NCBI GenBank assembly: GCA_018646985.1 | Contig: JABGTR010000012.1 | Location: 1 to 35,386, forward strand | Origin: Minisyncoccota bacterium | GTDB lineage: Bacteria > Patescibacteriota > Microgenomatia > UBA1400 > PJMF01 | Direction of reading: 5' to 3' | DNA: 35,386 nucleotides | In this document: one piece after another, positions 7,636-15,592 of the stretch | Position numbering within the stretch: the first letter of the stretch is position 1 | Layout of the letters: each line of letters begins with the position of its first letter | Translations under genes and position numbers: made by a program | Notes under the pieces: model-generated | What the model saw: only the letters and a program-made list of their open reading frames with translations | Told to the model about the DNA's origin: nothing | The model's database searches: none

Positions 7636-8904
7636 ATGCCAGTCATTAGCGGCCTACATGCCAGAAGTATTCTAGATTCAAGAGGACTACCCACAGTTGA
7701 ATGCAGTCTTTGGCTTGACTCCGGTCATCTCGCTATTAGTAGCGTGCCGACTGGGATCGAGGTCAGCAAGTACAGCGCTGTCTCCTTATTTGATCATAAC
7801 TCATCAGAAATGATGGGTAAGGGGGTCAATACTGCGGTTAATAATATTAATAAAATTATTGCCCCACAGCTAATTGGTAAAGACCCACTCAAACAAACTG
7901 ATGTCGACCAAACTCTAATAAACCTGGACGGCACTGCCAATAAAAGCAAACTGGGAGCAAACGCCATCTTGGCTGTCTCGCAAGCAGTACTTAAAGTTGG
8001 AGCATTGAGTGTTGAGATGCCACTTTATTACTATATTCAACAAAAATATCAACTGACTGATAAATTTGATATTCCGACCTGCATCTACAGCATGTTCAAT
8101 GGTGGTATTTATGGCACCGGCAACCTAGACTTGAAAGATTTTTGCATTATCCCAGCTGGTCACATTGATTATAAAAAATCACTTAACATGGCAGTTACTT
8201 TTTTCCAAAAACTAGAGAATGTGCTAGCTTCCAAAGAGGCAATTCGCTGTGTAGGTAAGGTCGGCGGTTTTGCGCCCAACTTATATTCCAACACTGATGC
8301 TTTTGAGATCCTAATTGAAACTACCAAAACCACTTCTTTTACTTTTGCTCAAGATATCTTCTTTGGAATCGATGTCTCTGCAGCTCACATCTACGCTGAT
8401 GGCAAGTACTCCCTTCGAGATCGTACTAATCCATATACTGCAGCTGATCTTTTCAAGTATTACCAAACTTTGCGAACAGTTCATCAGGTAACATTGATTG
8501 AAGACCCTTATCAAGAAGATGACTGGAAAAGTTGGCAAGAATTAACTAGAGAACTCGGTGAAACAACCAATATTGTTGGCAATAGACTCGTCTCTGACAA
8601 TAAGGAAAGACTCCAAAAAGCAATTGCAGAAGAAGCTTGTAATACGGTCGCTGTTAAGCCAATTGAGGTGGGTACAGTTAGCGAAACTATTGATTTCATT
8701 AAAACTGCCAAAGATGGCAATCTTAAGATCTTAGTCTCCCAGCGAAGTGGTGAAACAAACGATGACTTTTTAGCTGACCTCGCTGTAGGAGTAGGTGCTA
8801 ACTTTGTTAAGCTTGGTGCTCCTAATAGAGGAGAGCGGGTGGCAAAATACAACCGCTTGCTAGAGATATACCAACAGCTTGTGGATTGGGCTAAACCGCA
8901 GTAG
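7636..8904 (+). CDS. Enolase-like protein, active site lost
   Basis: This 422-residue protein is full length for enolase and is recognised by SILDSRGLPTVE, LDGTANKSKLGANAILAVS, SQRSGETNDD and RVAKYNRLLEI. Functional residues are replaced. The SGAST loop is TGIEV (39-43); the HxxN motif after NGG is IYGTG, so His becomes Tyr159; QEF is KDF; VGDEGG is VGKVGG, so the general-acid/base Glu becomes Val209; metal ligand Asp of GDDL becomes Asn316; the SHRSG His becomes Gln369. Retained are Asp246, Glu289, Lys341 and Lys392. It is unlikely to interconvert 2-phosphoglycerate and PEP. It follows the equally degenerate PEP synthase-like gene by 4 bases, so they are probably co-translated. A canonical enolase is expected elsewhere in the genome if glycolysis is complete. 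Confidence 0.9.
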   Translation: MPVISGLHARSILDSRGLPTVECSLWLDSGHLAISSVPTGIEVSKYSAVSLFDHNSSEMMGKGVNTAVNNINKIIAPQLIGKDPLKQTDVDQTLINLDGTANKSKLGANAILAVSQAVLKVGALSVEMPLYYYIQQKYQLTDKFDIPTCIYSMFNGGIYGTGNLDLKDFCIIPAGHIDYKKSLNMAVTFFQKLENVLASKEAIRCVGKVGGFAPNLYSNTDAFEILIETTKTTSFTFAQDIFFGIDVSAAHIYADGKYSLRDRTNPYTAADLFKYYQTLRTVHQVTLIEDPYQEDDWKSWQELTRELGETTNIVGNRLVSDNKERLQKAIAEEACNTVAVKPIEVGTVSETIDFIKTAKDGNLKILVSQRSGETNDDFLADLAVGVGANFVKLGAPNRGERVAKYNRLLEIYQQLVDWAKPQ

Positions 8905-8937
8905 AATCAAATTTTCTAATAAAAAAAGGAGTAGTCT

Positions 8938-9570
8938 ATGAATTTATTACAACCTGGAACAGTCGAGCTTTGGATGTCCAGCCCTTACGTTTTAGGAATT
9001 CTAGGCTTACTTTCCTTTTCTGAAAGCTCTTTCTTTTTAATTCCACCAGAAATATTGGTAATTCCGATGGGAATTGCTGCTCCAGAGAAAGCTCTCTGGC
9101 TAGGATTGTTTATTTCCCTCTTATCTTTATTTGGAGCCATGTTTGGTTACTTTCTTGGTCAAAAGGGTGGTAAACCTGTCTTGAAACGACTTTTCAAGGA
9201 AAAGCATGTCACCTCAGTCGAAAATATGTTTAAAAAATATGATACCAAAGCCATCTTTATCGCTGCTTTTACCCCGATCCCTTTTAAGGTTTTCACTCTT
9301 TCAGCTGGAGCTTTTGACCTGGACTACAAAAGATTCATCCTGACTTCAGCGATGGGACGTACTTCTAGGTACATGATCCTAATGGGACTGATATTTTTCT
9401 TTGGCGAAAGCATTCGTTACTTTATCGAGCACCAGCTAGACATGGTGGTTGGCGTGGGTACCGCTGCTGTCTTACTACTAGTTGCCTTTAATAAGTTAGC
9501 TGTGCCGTTCATTGAAGAGAAGTGGTTGAAGAGATCACTTAAAGATTTCTTATTCGGTTGGATGAAGTAA
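8938..9570 (+). CDS. DedA/VTT-domain (YqaA-like) membrane protein
   Basis: This 210-residue integral membrane protein belongs to the SNARE-associated/VTT superfamily (DedA, YqaA). The signature is the re-entrant region: GYFLGQKGGKPVLKR followed by FIAAFTPIPFKVFTLSAGAF and the basic turn FILTSAMGRTSRY. Members are linked to lipid (for example undecaprenyl phosphate or phosphatidylethanolamine) flipping and envelope homeostasis. It has a strong Shine-Dalgarno (AAAGGAG) and follows the enolase-like gene by 33 bases. Hydrophobic segments lie near residues 15-38, 50-70, 105-125, 140-160 and 170-188. The precise lipid substrate cannot be read from sequence. Confidence 0.88.
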   Translation: MNLLQPGTVELWMSSPYVLGILGLLSFSESSFFLIPPEILVIPMGIAAPEKALWLGLFISLLSLFGAMFGYFLGQKGGKPVLKRLFKEKHVTSVENMFKKYDTKAIFIAAFTPIPFKVFTLSAGAFDLDYKRFILTSAMGRTSRYMILMGLIFFFGESIRYFIEHQLDMVVGVGTAAVLLLVAFNKLAVPFIEEKWLKRSLKDFLFGWMK

Positions 9571-9645
9571 AACCCAAAACAAGTCGTTGTTATTTAAAAC
9601 TTACTGCTAATCATATTTGATGTATTCTGATTATTTAAGATCTAG

Positions 9646-9704
9646 TTGTTTGTTCGTGTCCTTTTCGGTTATTCTTACTTTAGTTCGGGAAATCTACGCC
9701 CGAA
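9646..9704 (+). promoter_or_regulatory. lexA promoter and possible operator palindrome
   Basis: TTGTTT (9646-9651) and TATTCT (9670-9675) are 18 bases apart. Just downstream, TTCGGG (9684-9689) and CCCGAA (9699-9704) form an interrupted palindrome with a 9-base centre. LexA usually represses itself, so this is a candidate operator; the motif is unlike the classic E. coli or Bacillus boxes. An mRNA hairpin is the alternative. I found no copy upstream of uvrA or uvrB. Confidence 0.4.
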
Positions 9705-9728
9705 GATGATTAACACTAAAGGAACACT

Positions 9729-10349
9729 ATGGCGGTCACTCTTTATAAACGACAACGACAGATTCTAGATTTTATTGCTCAATATATTCAACAGAATGGT
9801 TATGCACCCACTCTTCAAGAAATTGCTAACTCCATTGGAGTCTCATCACTAGCTACAGTTCATGAGCATCTCCAAGCACTAGAAAGAAAAAGAGTTATTA
9901 AGCGTTTTGATGGCCAAGTGAGAGGGATTGAACTCTTAGATAGAACGTTTTTAAAGAATGATGAAGGAATTGATGTCCCGATCATGGGCTATATTGCTGC
10001 TGGTAAACCCATCGAGCCTTACACTGACCCCGATGCCACTTTTAAAGTCTCTCCAGAGATGATCTCTGGTAAAAAAAGAGCCTATGTCTTACAGGTTAAA
10101 GGCCAGTCAATGATAGAAGATCATATCGATGACGGTGACTATGTAGTTATCGAAGAAACTCAATCAGTAGAGAACGGTGATATCGTAGTCGCCTTACTTG
10201 ATAATGGCCTAGCCACACTCAAAAGATTCTATAAAGAAGTCACTCGAGTCCGTCTAGAACCAGCTAACTCAACCATGAGCCCTATTTATGCAACTAATGT
10301 TCAGATCCAAGGCCGAGTAGTAGGTTTGATTCGTAAGTTTCAGTACTAA
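9729..10349 (+). CDS. lexA: LexA repressor / SOS autoprotease
   Basis: This 206-residue LexA represses DNA-damage genes and cleaves itself when stimulated by RecA filaments. The N-terminal winged helix-turn-helix (1-70) shows YKRQRQILDFIAQYI and PTLQEIANSIGVSS. The S24 domain (from about 83) carries the cleavage site Ala91-Gly92 (GYIAAGKP), nucleophile Ser127 (KGQSM) and general base Lys165 (ATLKRF), all intact. Start: AAAGGAA Shine-Dalgarno at normal spacing. uvrB, uvrA and uvrC follow within 15 kb, which suits an SOS role, though a shared operator is not evident. A strong terminator ends the unit. Confidence 0.96.
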   Translation: MAVTLYKRQRQILDFIAQYIQQNGYAPTLQEIANSIGVSSLATVHEHLQALERKRVIKRFDGQVRGIELLDRTFLKNDEGIDVPIMGYIAAGKPIEPYTDPDATFKVSPEMISGKKRAYVLQVKGQSMIEDHIDDGDYVVIEETQSVENGDIVVALLDNGLATLKRFYKEVTRVRLEPANSTMSPIYATNVQIQGRVVGLIRKFQY

Positions 10350-10364
10350 TTTTAAATAAAAAAT

Positions 10365-10404
10365 ATTAGCAGACTCACCTTGAGACTGCTAATTACCCCT
10401 TTTT
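10365..10404 (+). terminator. Intrinsic terminator after lexA
   Basis: ATTAGCAG (10365-10372) pairs with CTGCTAAT (10386-10393); after one A/A mismatch CTC/GAG extends the stem, with a small loop. A T-rich tail TACCCCTTTTT follows (10394-10404). Confidence 0.85.
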
Positions 10405-10428
10405 GAAATGAAAGACCGATGCACCAGG

Positions 10429-10980
10429 CTATTTATCTGGTGTAAGTTGCTTTTCTGAGTGCTTTTGATATAGATTTATATAGCAGCGTAACAAATAAAG
10501 GTAATCTGAGAGGCGGTTTAAATACTGCATGATCAAGGCAGGAACTTTTTTAGGCCCTGAATCCGAGTGTTTAAACATCAGTCGCTCACAACGACGACAG
10601 ATAGTCCGAGCCACATCTAACTGCGCGGCTAGCTTAGTACCACCGGGGTGGAGAAACTTACCTTGCCAGCTCCCAGCCATTTCTTTTTCTAAGACAGCAG
10701 AGTGCTCTTCTAACTGATCTAGAGCTAGTTTTTTGAACTTAACTTGCGGTGCTTGGACAATGACGGCGCTGAGCTGGTATAGGTCCTGTTGAATCTGACT
10801 AAGTATGTCTTCCTGAGAAGAAAAATTATCCTCTAAGTGAGCTATGACTAGTCCTACCCAGGAACTCAGCTCATCCAATGTACCCACCACCTCCATCACC
10901 AGGCTGTCCTTAGCCACTCGCTCGCCATTAGCCAAAGAAGTTTGGCCACAATCGCCAGTTTTGGTAGAAATGGAGTTCAT
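10429..10980 (-). CDS. PduO-type cob(I)alamin adenosyltransferase
   Basis: The enzyme transfers adenosyl from ATP to reduced cobalamin, making adenosylcobalamin. The PduO-family motifs are visible: STKTGDCGQTSLANGERVAKD near the N-terminus (ATP binding), GTLDELSSWVG, LHPGGTKLAAQLDVARTICRR, and YLNRLSDYLYLL at the C-terminus. Start choice: the ATG at 10980 gives an ATGA overlap with the stop of the upstream CofE-like gene and begins immediately before the conserved domain (183 residues). An alternative ATG at 11007 adds nine Lys/Gln-rich residues. No Shine-Dalgarno is seen, in keeping with coupled translation. No cobalamin-dependent enzyme or B12 synthesis gene is in the window, so the partner is unknown. 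Confidence 0.88.
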   Translation of the reverse strand: MNSISTKTGDCGQTSLANGERVAKDSLVMEVVGTLDELSSWVGLVIAHLEDNFSSQEDILSQIQQDLYQLSAVIVQAPQVKFKKLALDQLEEHSAVLEKEMAGSWQGKFLHPGGTKLAAQLDVARTICRRCERLMFKHSDSGPKKVPALIMQYLNRLSDYLYLLRCYINLYQKHSEKQLTPDK

Positions 10981-11735
10981 TTTTTGCTTTTTTTGTTTTT
11001 TATCCATGGCACTGCTGATAACATTGATCCGTAAACATCATCCTTAATTGAAATCTTAAGAAAATCGATCTCCTTCTTAGTCGGTGGTTTAGAATTAAAG
11101 GTGATGTCAGTAACCTCAGTAATGATGACAATCGGCCGAGCTTCGTCGGCTTCACCCATTTCTACTACACCAGCTACGGCTAAGCCCTCAGCAACTCCGA
11201 CTTGGGTTGATTTTAACTCTCTCCCAAAGAGATCTTTAGTTCCCACCTTGTCATTGAGAGCATTAAAGCCACAGTGGCCAATGTTTGTTCCAATCCGACC
11301 CCAGCGAAGGGGGACTGATCTACTGTCAGTAATAATGACTCCTAATTCTTTGACTTTAAATTCTTTTCGCAAAAACTGCCAAATCTCTTTTGCTGATTTA
11401 TAGGGATCCTTTGGTAAAAGTGCGTAATATTTGCCGGTGTTGGAGGCATCGACCCCAGCATCAATGGCAATTGCATTATGTTTAATCGCTAAAATTAGAT
11501 TCCATTTAGAAAAACTTTCATCTAAATAAGCATCAGCTTCTTTTTTAACTAGAGCCTGTTTCTCTTCAACAGTTCCATCTTTGATGGGAATCACCGAGCC
11601 TTCACATAAAGAAACAATCTTGGAGGTAACGACGACCACACTTTTTTCTTCTAGATCACGAATAGAATCTCGCAGAAGTGCTAAGAGATCGTAGTTTGGT
11701 TTAACTCTGGGGGTTTTAATAGCGTGAACTTGCAT
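10977..11735 (-). CDS. CofE-like (F420:gamma-glutamyl ligase) family protein
   Basis: This 252-residue protein matches the CofE family, whose archaeal and actinobacterial members add gamma-linked glutamates to coenzyme F420-0 using GTP. Conserved segments are VVVTSKIVSLCEGSVI, GVDASNTGKYYALLPKDP, IITDSRSVPLRWGRIGTNIG and DLFGRELKSTQVGVAEGLA. The fold and metal-binding acidic/Ser positions appear kept. No other F420 gene is present, and F420 synthesis is not expected in CPR bacteria, so the substrate may be another acid or peptide. A TACAAT box (minus strand, 11748-11743) lies 7 bases before the ATG, suggesting a leaderless start. It is coupled to the adenosyltransferase by an ATGA overlap. 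Confidence 0.85.
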   Translation of the reverse strand: MQVHAIKTPRVKPNYDLLALLRDSIRDLEEKSVVVVTSKIVSLCEGSVIPIKDGTVEEKQALVKKEADAYLDESFSKWNLILAIKHNAIAIDAGVDASNTGKYYALLPKDPYKSAKEIWQFLRKEFKVKELGVIITDSRSVPLRWGRIGTNIGHCGFNALNDKVGTKDLFGRELKSTQVGVAEGLAVAGVVEMGEADEARPIVIITEVTDITFNSKPPTKKEIDFLKISIKDDVYGSMLSAVPWIKNKKSKK

Positions 11736-11757
11736 TGATGCTATTGTAAGTGAGGTT

Positions 11758-13248
11758 TTAATTCCTGACTACCTTAAACACACTAATTCCATTTACAGAA
11801 TCTAGAAGCTGCCACTCTTGATCAATAAAAGTAGAAATCTCCCAAGCTGGGTTCTGCTGACTAGCAACTGCACTATGGGGGGAGATGACATATAGGACTT
11901 CTGTCCTGGAGTAATCGTCCACACCCAACGGCTTAGCTCCAGCCACCTCTAAGAAATATCGATAGCGAGTGGCTCTAGTATCTGAGTCAGCTAATGAAGC
12001 AATATTAAAAGTTTTAGTCTCGGACTGTGCATCTTGAGCAGCTACTTCAGCCAGCTGGCGGACCAAAGGCATGTTCTCCTGCCAGGTGGGCTGTCTGCCA
12101 AGATCAATCTCTGTAAATAGGCGCGTGCAAAACAAAACCCCAACAATTAGAAAGATGGAGTGGCATCTGAAGCTATTTTTGAATTTAATAAAACCCTTGG
12201 TCATAATCATTAATAACCCAAACCAGAGATAGTTGCCGTAATAGTCATTCACTAAAGTAGGGAAGAAGCTGATTATTACTAATAATCCCAGCCAGCTACC
12301 CACCACCATCGTCCCCAGAGTCAGCCGCTGACTCACTAAAAAATGCTGAATTCTCTTATAACCAAAAACCATAAAGGATAATGTCACTGGCCAAGTAAAT
12401 ATAGCTGGTAAAGTCAGGAGTTTGGCAAAAGTATCGTTAGTAAAAATAAAGGGAGTTGTTAATAAATGTGGCAGTGAGAACTGAAGCAGCTGTTGAGATG
12501 ATCCGCCCACGAAACTATCTTTCAAGATCTTAAAGTAAAACCACTCATGAGTCAGATCAAATAAAATAAAATTAAGATTAGCTACTAAAAAAGCACCAAT
12601 AAATAGTGCCCAGTTCAAAACTGAGCTTTTCTTTTTCCAAGCCAGCATTAACCACGGCACTAGCAGCGCAATACTGAAGTAATGTAACTGGAATAATAAA
12701 CCTAAAGTTAATCCTGCTAATCCTGACCAGAGTCTAGCTGGCCGCTGATGAAACTTACTTAAGAAAATAAAGTAAAGTAAAGTAAAGAAAGGCATGGTGT
12801 TGGGATTCCACGGCCAAATGACATGCTTAATCACTAAAGGAGAAAGGGCATAAATAGCTGCTGTCCATAAGGCCAGCTGGCGCTTATCCCACATCGAGAC
12901 TAGAAGATAAACTAAGGCCACCGAAATCACTCCCAGCATAGCGGTAAAAATAGCTGGCCCGACTGGATTGTAATCTGCCAGCCAGAGTGCTGGCAGCATT
13001 AAGTAATAATGAAAGACCCCAAAGAAATCTTTTTCTACCCCCATCTCGTTGTAAGGACCAAATAGAGTCAGGTCTCGCTGGGTAATAATTTTTCTAATCG
13101 CCAACATGTCCCGACCCTCATCCCAAATGAACCGCATCTTAGTTTCGATGTGATAGAGCCTCACAAAAGCTGCCACCACTAGAATAACTCCTAAAATTAG
13201 CCAAGATTTGTGTTTGTGAAAAAATGCTTGCATCCAGCTTAATGCCAT
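11758..13248 (-). CDS. GT39/ArnT-like membrane glycosyltransferase
   Basis: This 496-residue polytopic membrane protein resembles GT-C glycosyltransferases of the PMT/ArnT type, which move sugars from a polyprenyl-phosphate donor to a protein or glycan outside the membrane. After the first helix (about 15-32) the first external loop has the acidic motif FIWDEGRD, the usual catalytic position in this superfamily. There are about 10-11 hydrophobic segments, then a soluble C-terminal domain (about 405-496). Its substrate cannot be told. It heads the minus-strand unit with the CofE-like gene (22 bases) and the adenosyltransferase. A TAAGTT box (minus strand) is 6 bases before the ATG. It diverges from uvrB. 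Confidence 0.8.
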   Translation of the reverse strand: MALSWMQAFFHKHKSWLILGVILVVAAFVRLYHIETKMRFIWDEGRDMLAIRKIITQRDLTLFGPYNEMGVEKDFFGVFHYYLMLPALWLADYNPVGPAIFTAMLGVISVALVYLLVSMWDKRQLALWTAAIYALSPLVIKHVIWPWNPNTMPFFTLLYFIFLSKFHQRPARLWSGLAGLTLGLLFQLHYFSIALLVPWLMLAWKKKSSVLNWALFIGAFLVANLNFILFDLTHEWFYFKILKDSFVGGSSQQLLQFSLPHLLTTPFIFTNDTFAKLLTLPAIFTWPVTLSFMVFGYKRIQHFLVSQRLTLGTMVVGSWLGLLVIISFFPTLVNDYYGNYLWFGLLMIMTKGFIKFKNSFRCHSIFLIVGVLFCTRLFTEIDLGRQPTWQENMPLVRQLAEVAAQDAQSETKTFNIASLADSDTRATRYRYFLEVAGAKPLGVDDYSRTEVLYVISPHSAVASQQNPAWEISTFIDQEWQLLDSVNGISVFKVVRN

Positions 13249-13269
13249 GTAATTAACTTACTAACAGGA

Positions 13270-13275
13270 TATAAT
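13270..13275 (+). promoter_or_regulatory. uvrB -10 box
   Basis: A perfect TATAAT lies 18 bases upstream of the uvrB ATG in the 45-base gap between divergent genes. No good -35 is visible, and no LexA-like palindrome. Confidence 0.55.
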
Positions 13276-13293
13276 AGATTGTTCAATTAAGCT

Positions 13294-15543
13294 ATGAAAT
13301 TCAAACTTAAATCTAACTTCAAACCCACCGGTGACCAACCACAAGCCATTGAAAAGCTAGTAGAAGGAGTGCGTGGTGGTAAAGATCATCAAACACTATT
13401 GGGTGTAACTGGCTCAGGAAAAACTTTCACCTTAGCCAATGTGATTGAGAAAACTCAAAAACCAACTTTAGTGATTGCTCACAATAAAACCTTAGCTGCT
13501 CAGCTTTACCAAGAGTTCCGCGATTTCTTCCCTAATAATGCCGTCAGCTATTTTGTGAGTTACTACGATTATTATCAACCAGAAGCATATATCCCCAGCA
13601 GTGGGACTTACATTGAGAAAGAAGCTCAAATTAACGATGAGATTGATAAGCTCCGATTATCCACCACCACTAATCTCCTGACTCGTAATGATGTGATCGT
13701 GATTGCTTCTGTTTCCTGTATCTATAATCTCGGTTCACCGGTCGAATATGGCCGTTATATTCTGGAAATTATGGAAGGGCAGTTGATTCAACGCCGTGAT
13801 CTTTTACTGCGTCTCTCCCAGCTCCAGTACGAAGGTAGTAGCACCGAACTTCGCCGCGGGACTTATCGCTTGCGGGGAGATACGATTCAGCTCTGGCCAG
13901 CTTATGAAGACAAGGCGCTGCGAATCGATACGCTAGAAGATAAGATCACTAAGATTGACTGGATTAACCCAGTGACTGGGACCAAGATGAATCCGGATAA
14001 GATGACTCTTTATGAGAGAAAACAAAATCAGTTTGTAGTTTACCCAGCCAAACACTATGTGATTGACCCCAAATCACAAACCGAGCGGTTTGCAGCCATC
14101 TTTGAAGATTTAAAGAAAAGACTGAAAATGTTTAAGGACCAAGATAAAGTTTTTGAAGCTCATCGTTTAGAACAAAAAGTGAAGTATGACTTACAGATGA
14201 TTAAAGAGTTTGGCTTTACGAATGGGATCGAGAACTACTCCCGCTACTTTGATGGTCGTGATCCCGGCCAGCCACCCTACACTTTACTGGATTACTTTAA
14301 ACATAATGCGGAAGAGTTTGGTGACGGCGAGTTCTTGACGGTCATGGACGAGAGCCATATGTCGATCCCTCAGATTGGGGGGATGCATGCTGGTGATCAA
14401 TCTCGAAAGAATACTTTAATTGATTATGGTTTTAGATTACCAAGTGCTTTGGATAACCGACCCCTAGAGTTTGGTGAGTTTCAGGATCGGATCCCACAAG
14501 CGATCTATGTCTCAGCCACGCCCAAGGAATGGGAGATTGAACACAGTGGAGGGGAAGTGATTGAGCAGTTGGTCAGACCCACTGGTTTGCTGGACCCTGA
14601 GATTGAGCTCCGAGAAACTAAGGGGCAGATTGAGGATTTGATTATCGAGATTATTAAACGGAAGCAACTGGGGCAACGGTGTCTGGTAACGACGCTGACC
14701 AAGAAGATGGCGGAGGCGCTGACGGATTACCTGAATGACCAGGATAAGATTAAGCAGTTGGTGGAGAATTTTATTGCTAAACGGGATGAGCGGGTAGAGC
14801 AGGTGGACCCGGAGAAAGTTATTTTAGCGAATGGTTTTTTACCGATTGATGAGATGAAGATTGGTCAGATTGATGAGCGTTATCATACTCGAGCAAAGTT
14901 GCCGGCAGAGATTGATTTGCGAAAAAATGTTTTGTACCCGAAGGTGGCTTACTTGCACTCTGGTGTAGAAACGTTGGAGAGATCGGATATCTTGGAGGAT
15001 TTGCGGAAGGGTGAGTATGATGTGGTGGTGGGAATTAATTTGCTCCGAGAGGGATTAGATTTACCAGAAGTTACTTTGGTAGCTATTTTGGATGCGGATA
15101 AGGAAGGGTTCTTACGCTCCAGGATTTCGATTATTCAGACGATGGGTAGGGCAGCTAGACACGTAGAGGGCAGGGCTATTTTATATGGGGATAAGCTGAC
15201 GAAGTCAATGAAGCTGGCGATTGAGGAAACGCAGCGGAGAAGAGAATATCAGCTGGAGTATAACCGTAAAAATAAGATTGATCCTAAAACTATTATCAAG
15301 CCAATTCGAGACCGGATGATTGAGAAGGAAGAGGAAGAAATACAGACTAAGGGTGGAGAAATGTTTATTGTAGATGTAGGTAAAGAACAAGTGGATATTG
15401 CAGCGGTAAAAGCAGATAACTTAACGCCGGATGATAAAAGAAAAATGATCAAGAAACTGAGAACAAGAATGAGGTTGGCGGCAGATCAAATGGACTTCGA
15501 GTTAGCAGCAATGTTAAGAGATAAGATTGGGGAGTTGGGGTAG
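13294..15543 (+). CDS. uvrB: UvrB, excision nuclease helicase subunit
   Basis: UvrB verifies damage with UvrA and recruits UvrC for incision. Seen in order: Walker A GVTGSGKT (37-44), the beta-hairpin SYYDYYQPEAYIP (about 89-101), DESH motif II (352-355), GINLLREGLDLPEV (580-592), GRAAR motif VI (618-622) and a C-terminal UVR domain (KMIKKLRTRMRLAADQMDFE). At 749 residues it is about 70-80 longer than usual. The excess is mainly one insertion, about residues 481-549, between ALTDYL and KVAYLHSG of helicase domain 2. From about 14570 the coding strand becomes strongly G-rich and C-poor, unlike the first half and the neighbours. The FLRSERS segment reads FLRSRIS. Confidence 0.96.
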   Translation: MKFKLKSNFKPTGDQPQAIEKLVEGVRGGKDHQTLLGVTGSGKTFTLANVIEKTQKPTLVIAHNKTLAAQLYQEFRDFFPNNAVSYFVSYYDYYQPEAYIPSSGTYIEKEAQINDEIDKLRLSTTTNLLTRNDVIVIASVSCIYNLGSPVEYGRYILEIMEGQLIQRRDLLLRLSQLQYEGSSTELRRGTYRLRGDTIQLWPAYEDKALRIDTLEDKITKIDWINPVTGTKMNPDKMTLYERKQNQFVVYPAKHYVIDPKSQTERFAAIFEDLKKRLKMFKDQDKVFEAHRLEQKVKYDLQMIKEFGFTNGIENYSRYFDGRDPGQPPYTLLDYFKHNAEEFGDGEFLTVMDESHMSIPQIGGMHAGDQSRKNTLIDYGFRLPSALDNRPLEFGEFQDRIPQAIYVSATPKEWEIEHSGGEVIEQLVRPTGLLDPEIELRETKGQIEDLIIEIIKRKQLGQRCLVTTLTKKMAEALTDYLNDQDKIKQLVENFIAKRDERVEQVDPEKVILANGFLPIDEMKIGQIDERYHTRAKLPAEIDLRKNVLYPKVAYLHSGVETLERSDILEDLRKGEYDVVVGINLLREGLDLPEVTLVAILDADKEGFLRSRISIIQTMGRAARHVEGRAILYGDKLTKSMKLAIEETQRRREYQLEYNRKNKIDPKTIIKPIRDRMIEKEEEEIQTKGGEMFIVDVGKEQVDIAAVKADNLTPDDKRKMIKKLRTRMRLAADQMDFELAAMLRDKIGELG

Positions 15544-15592
15544 AGACTCAACAACTATTATAAAAAATAACTAATCCGCTATACTAATTGAG

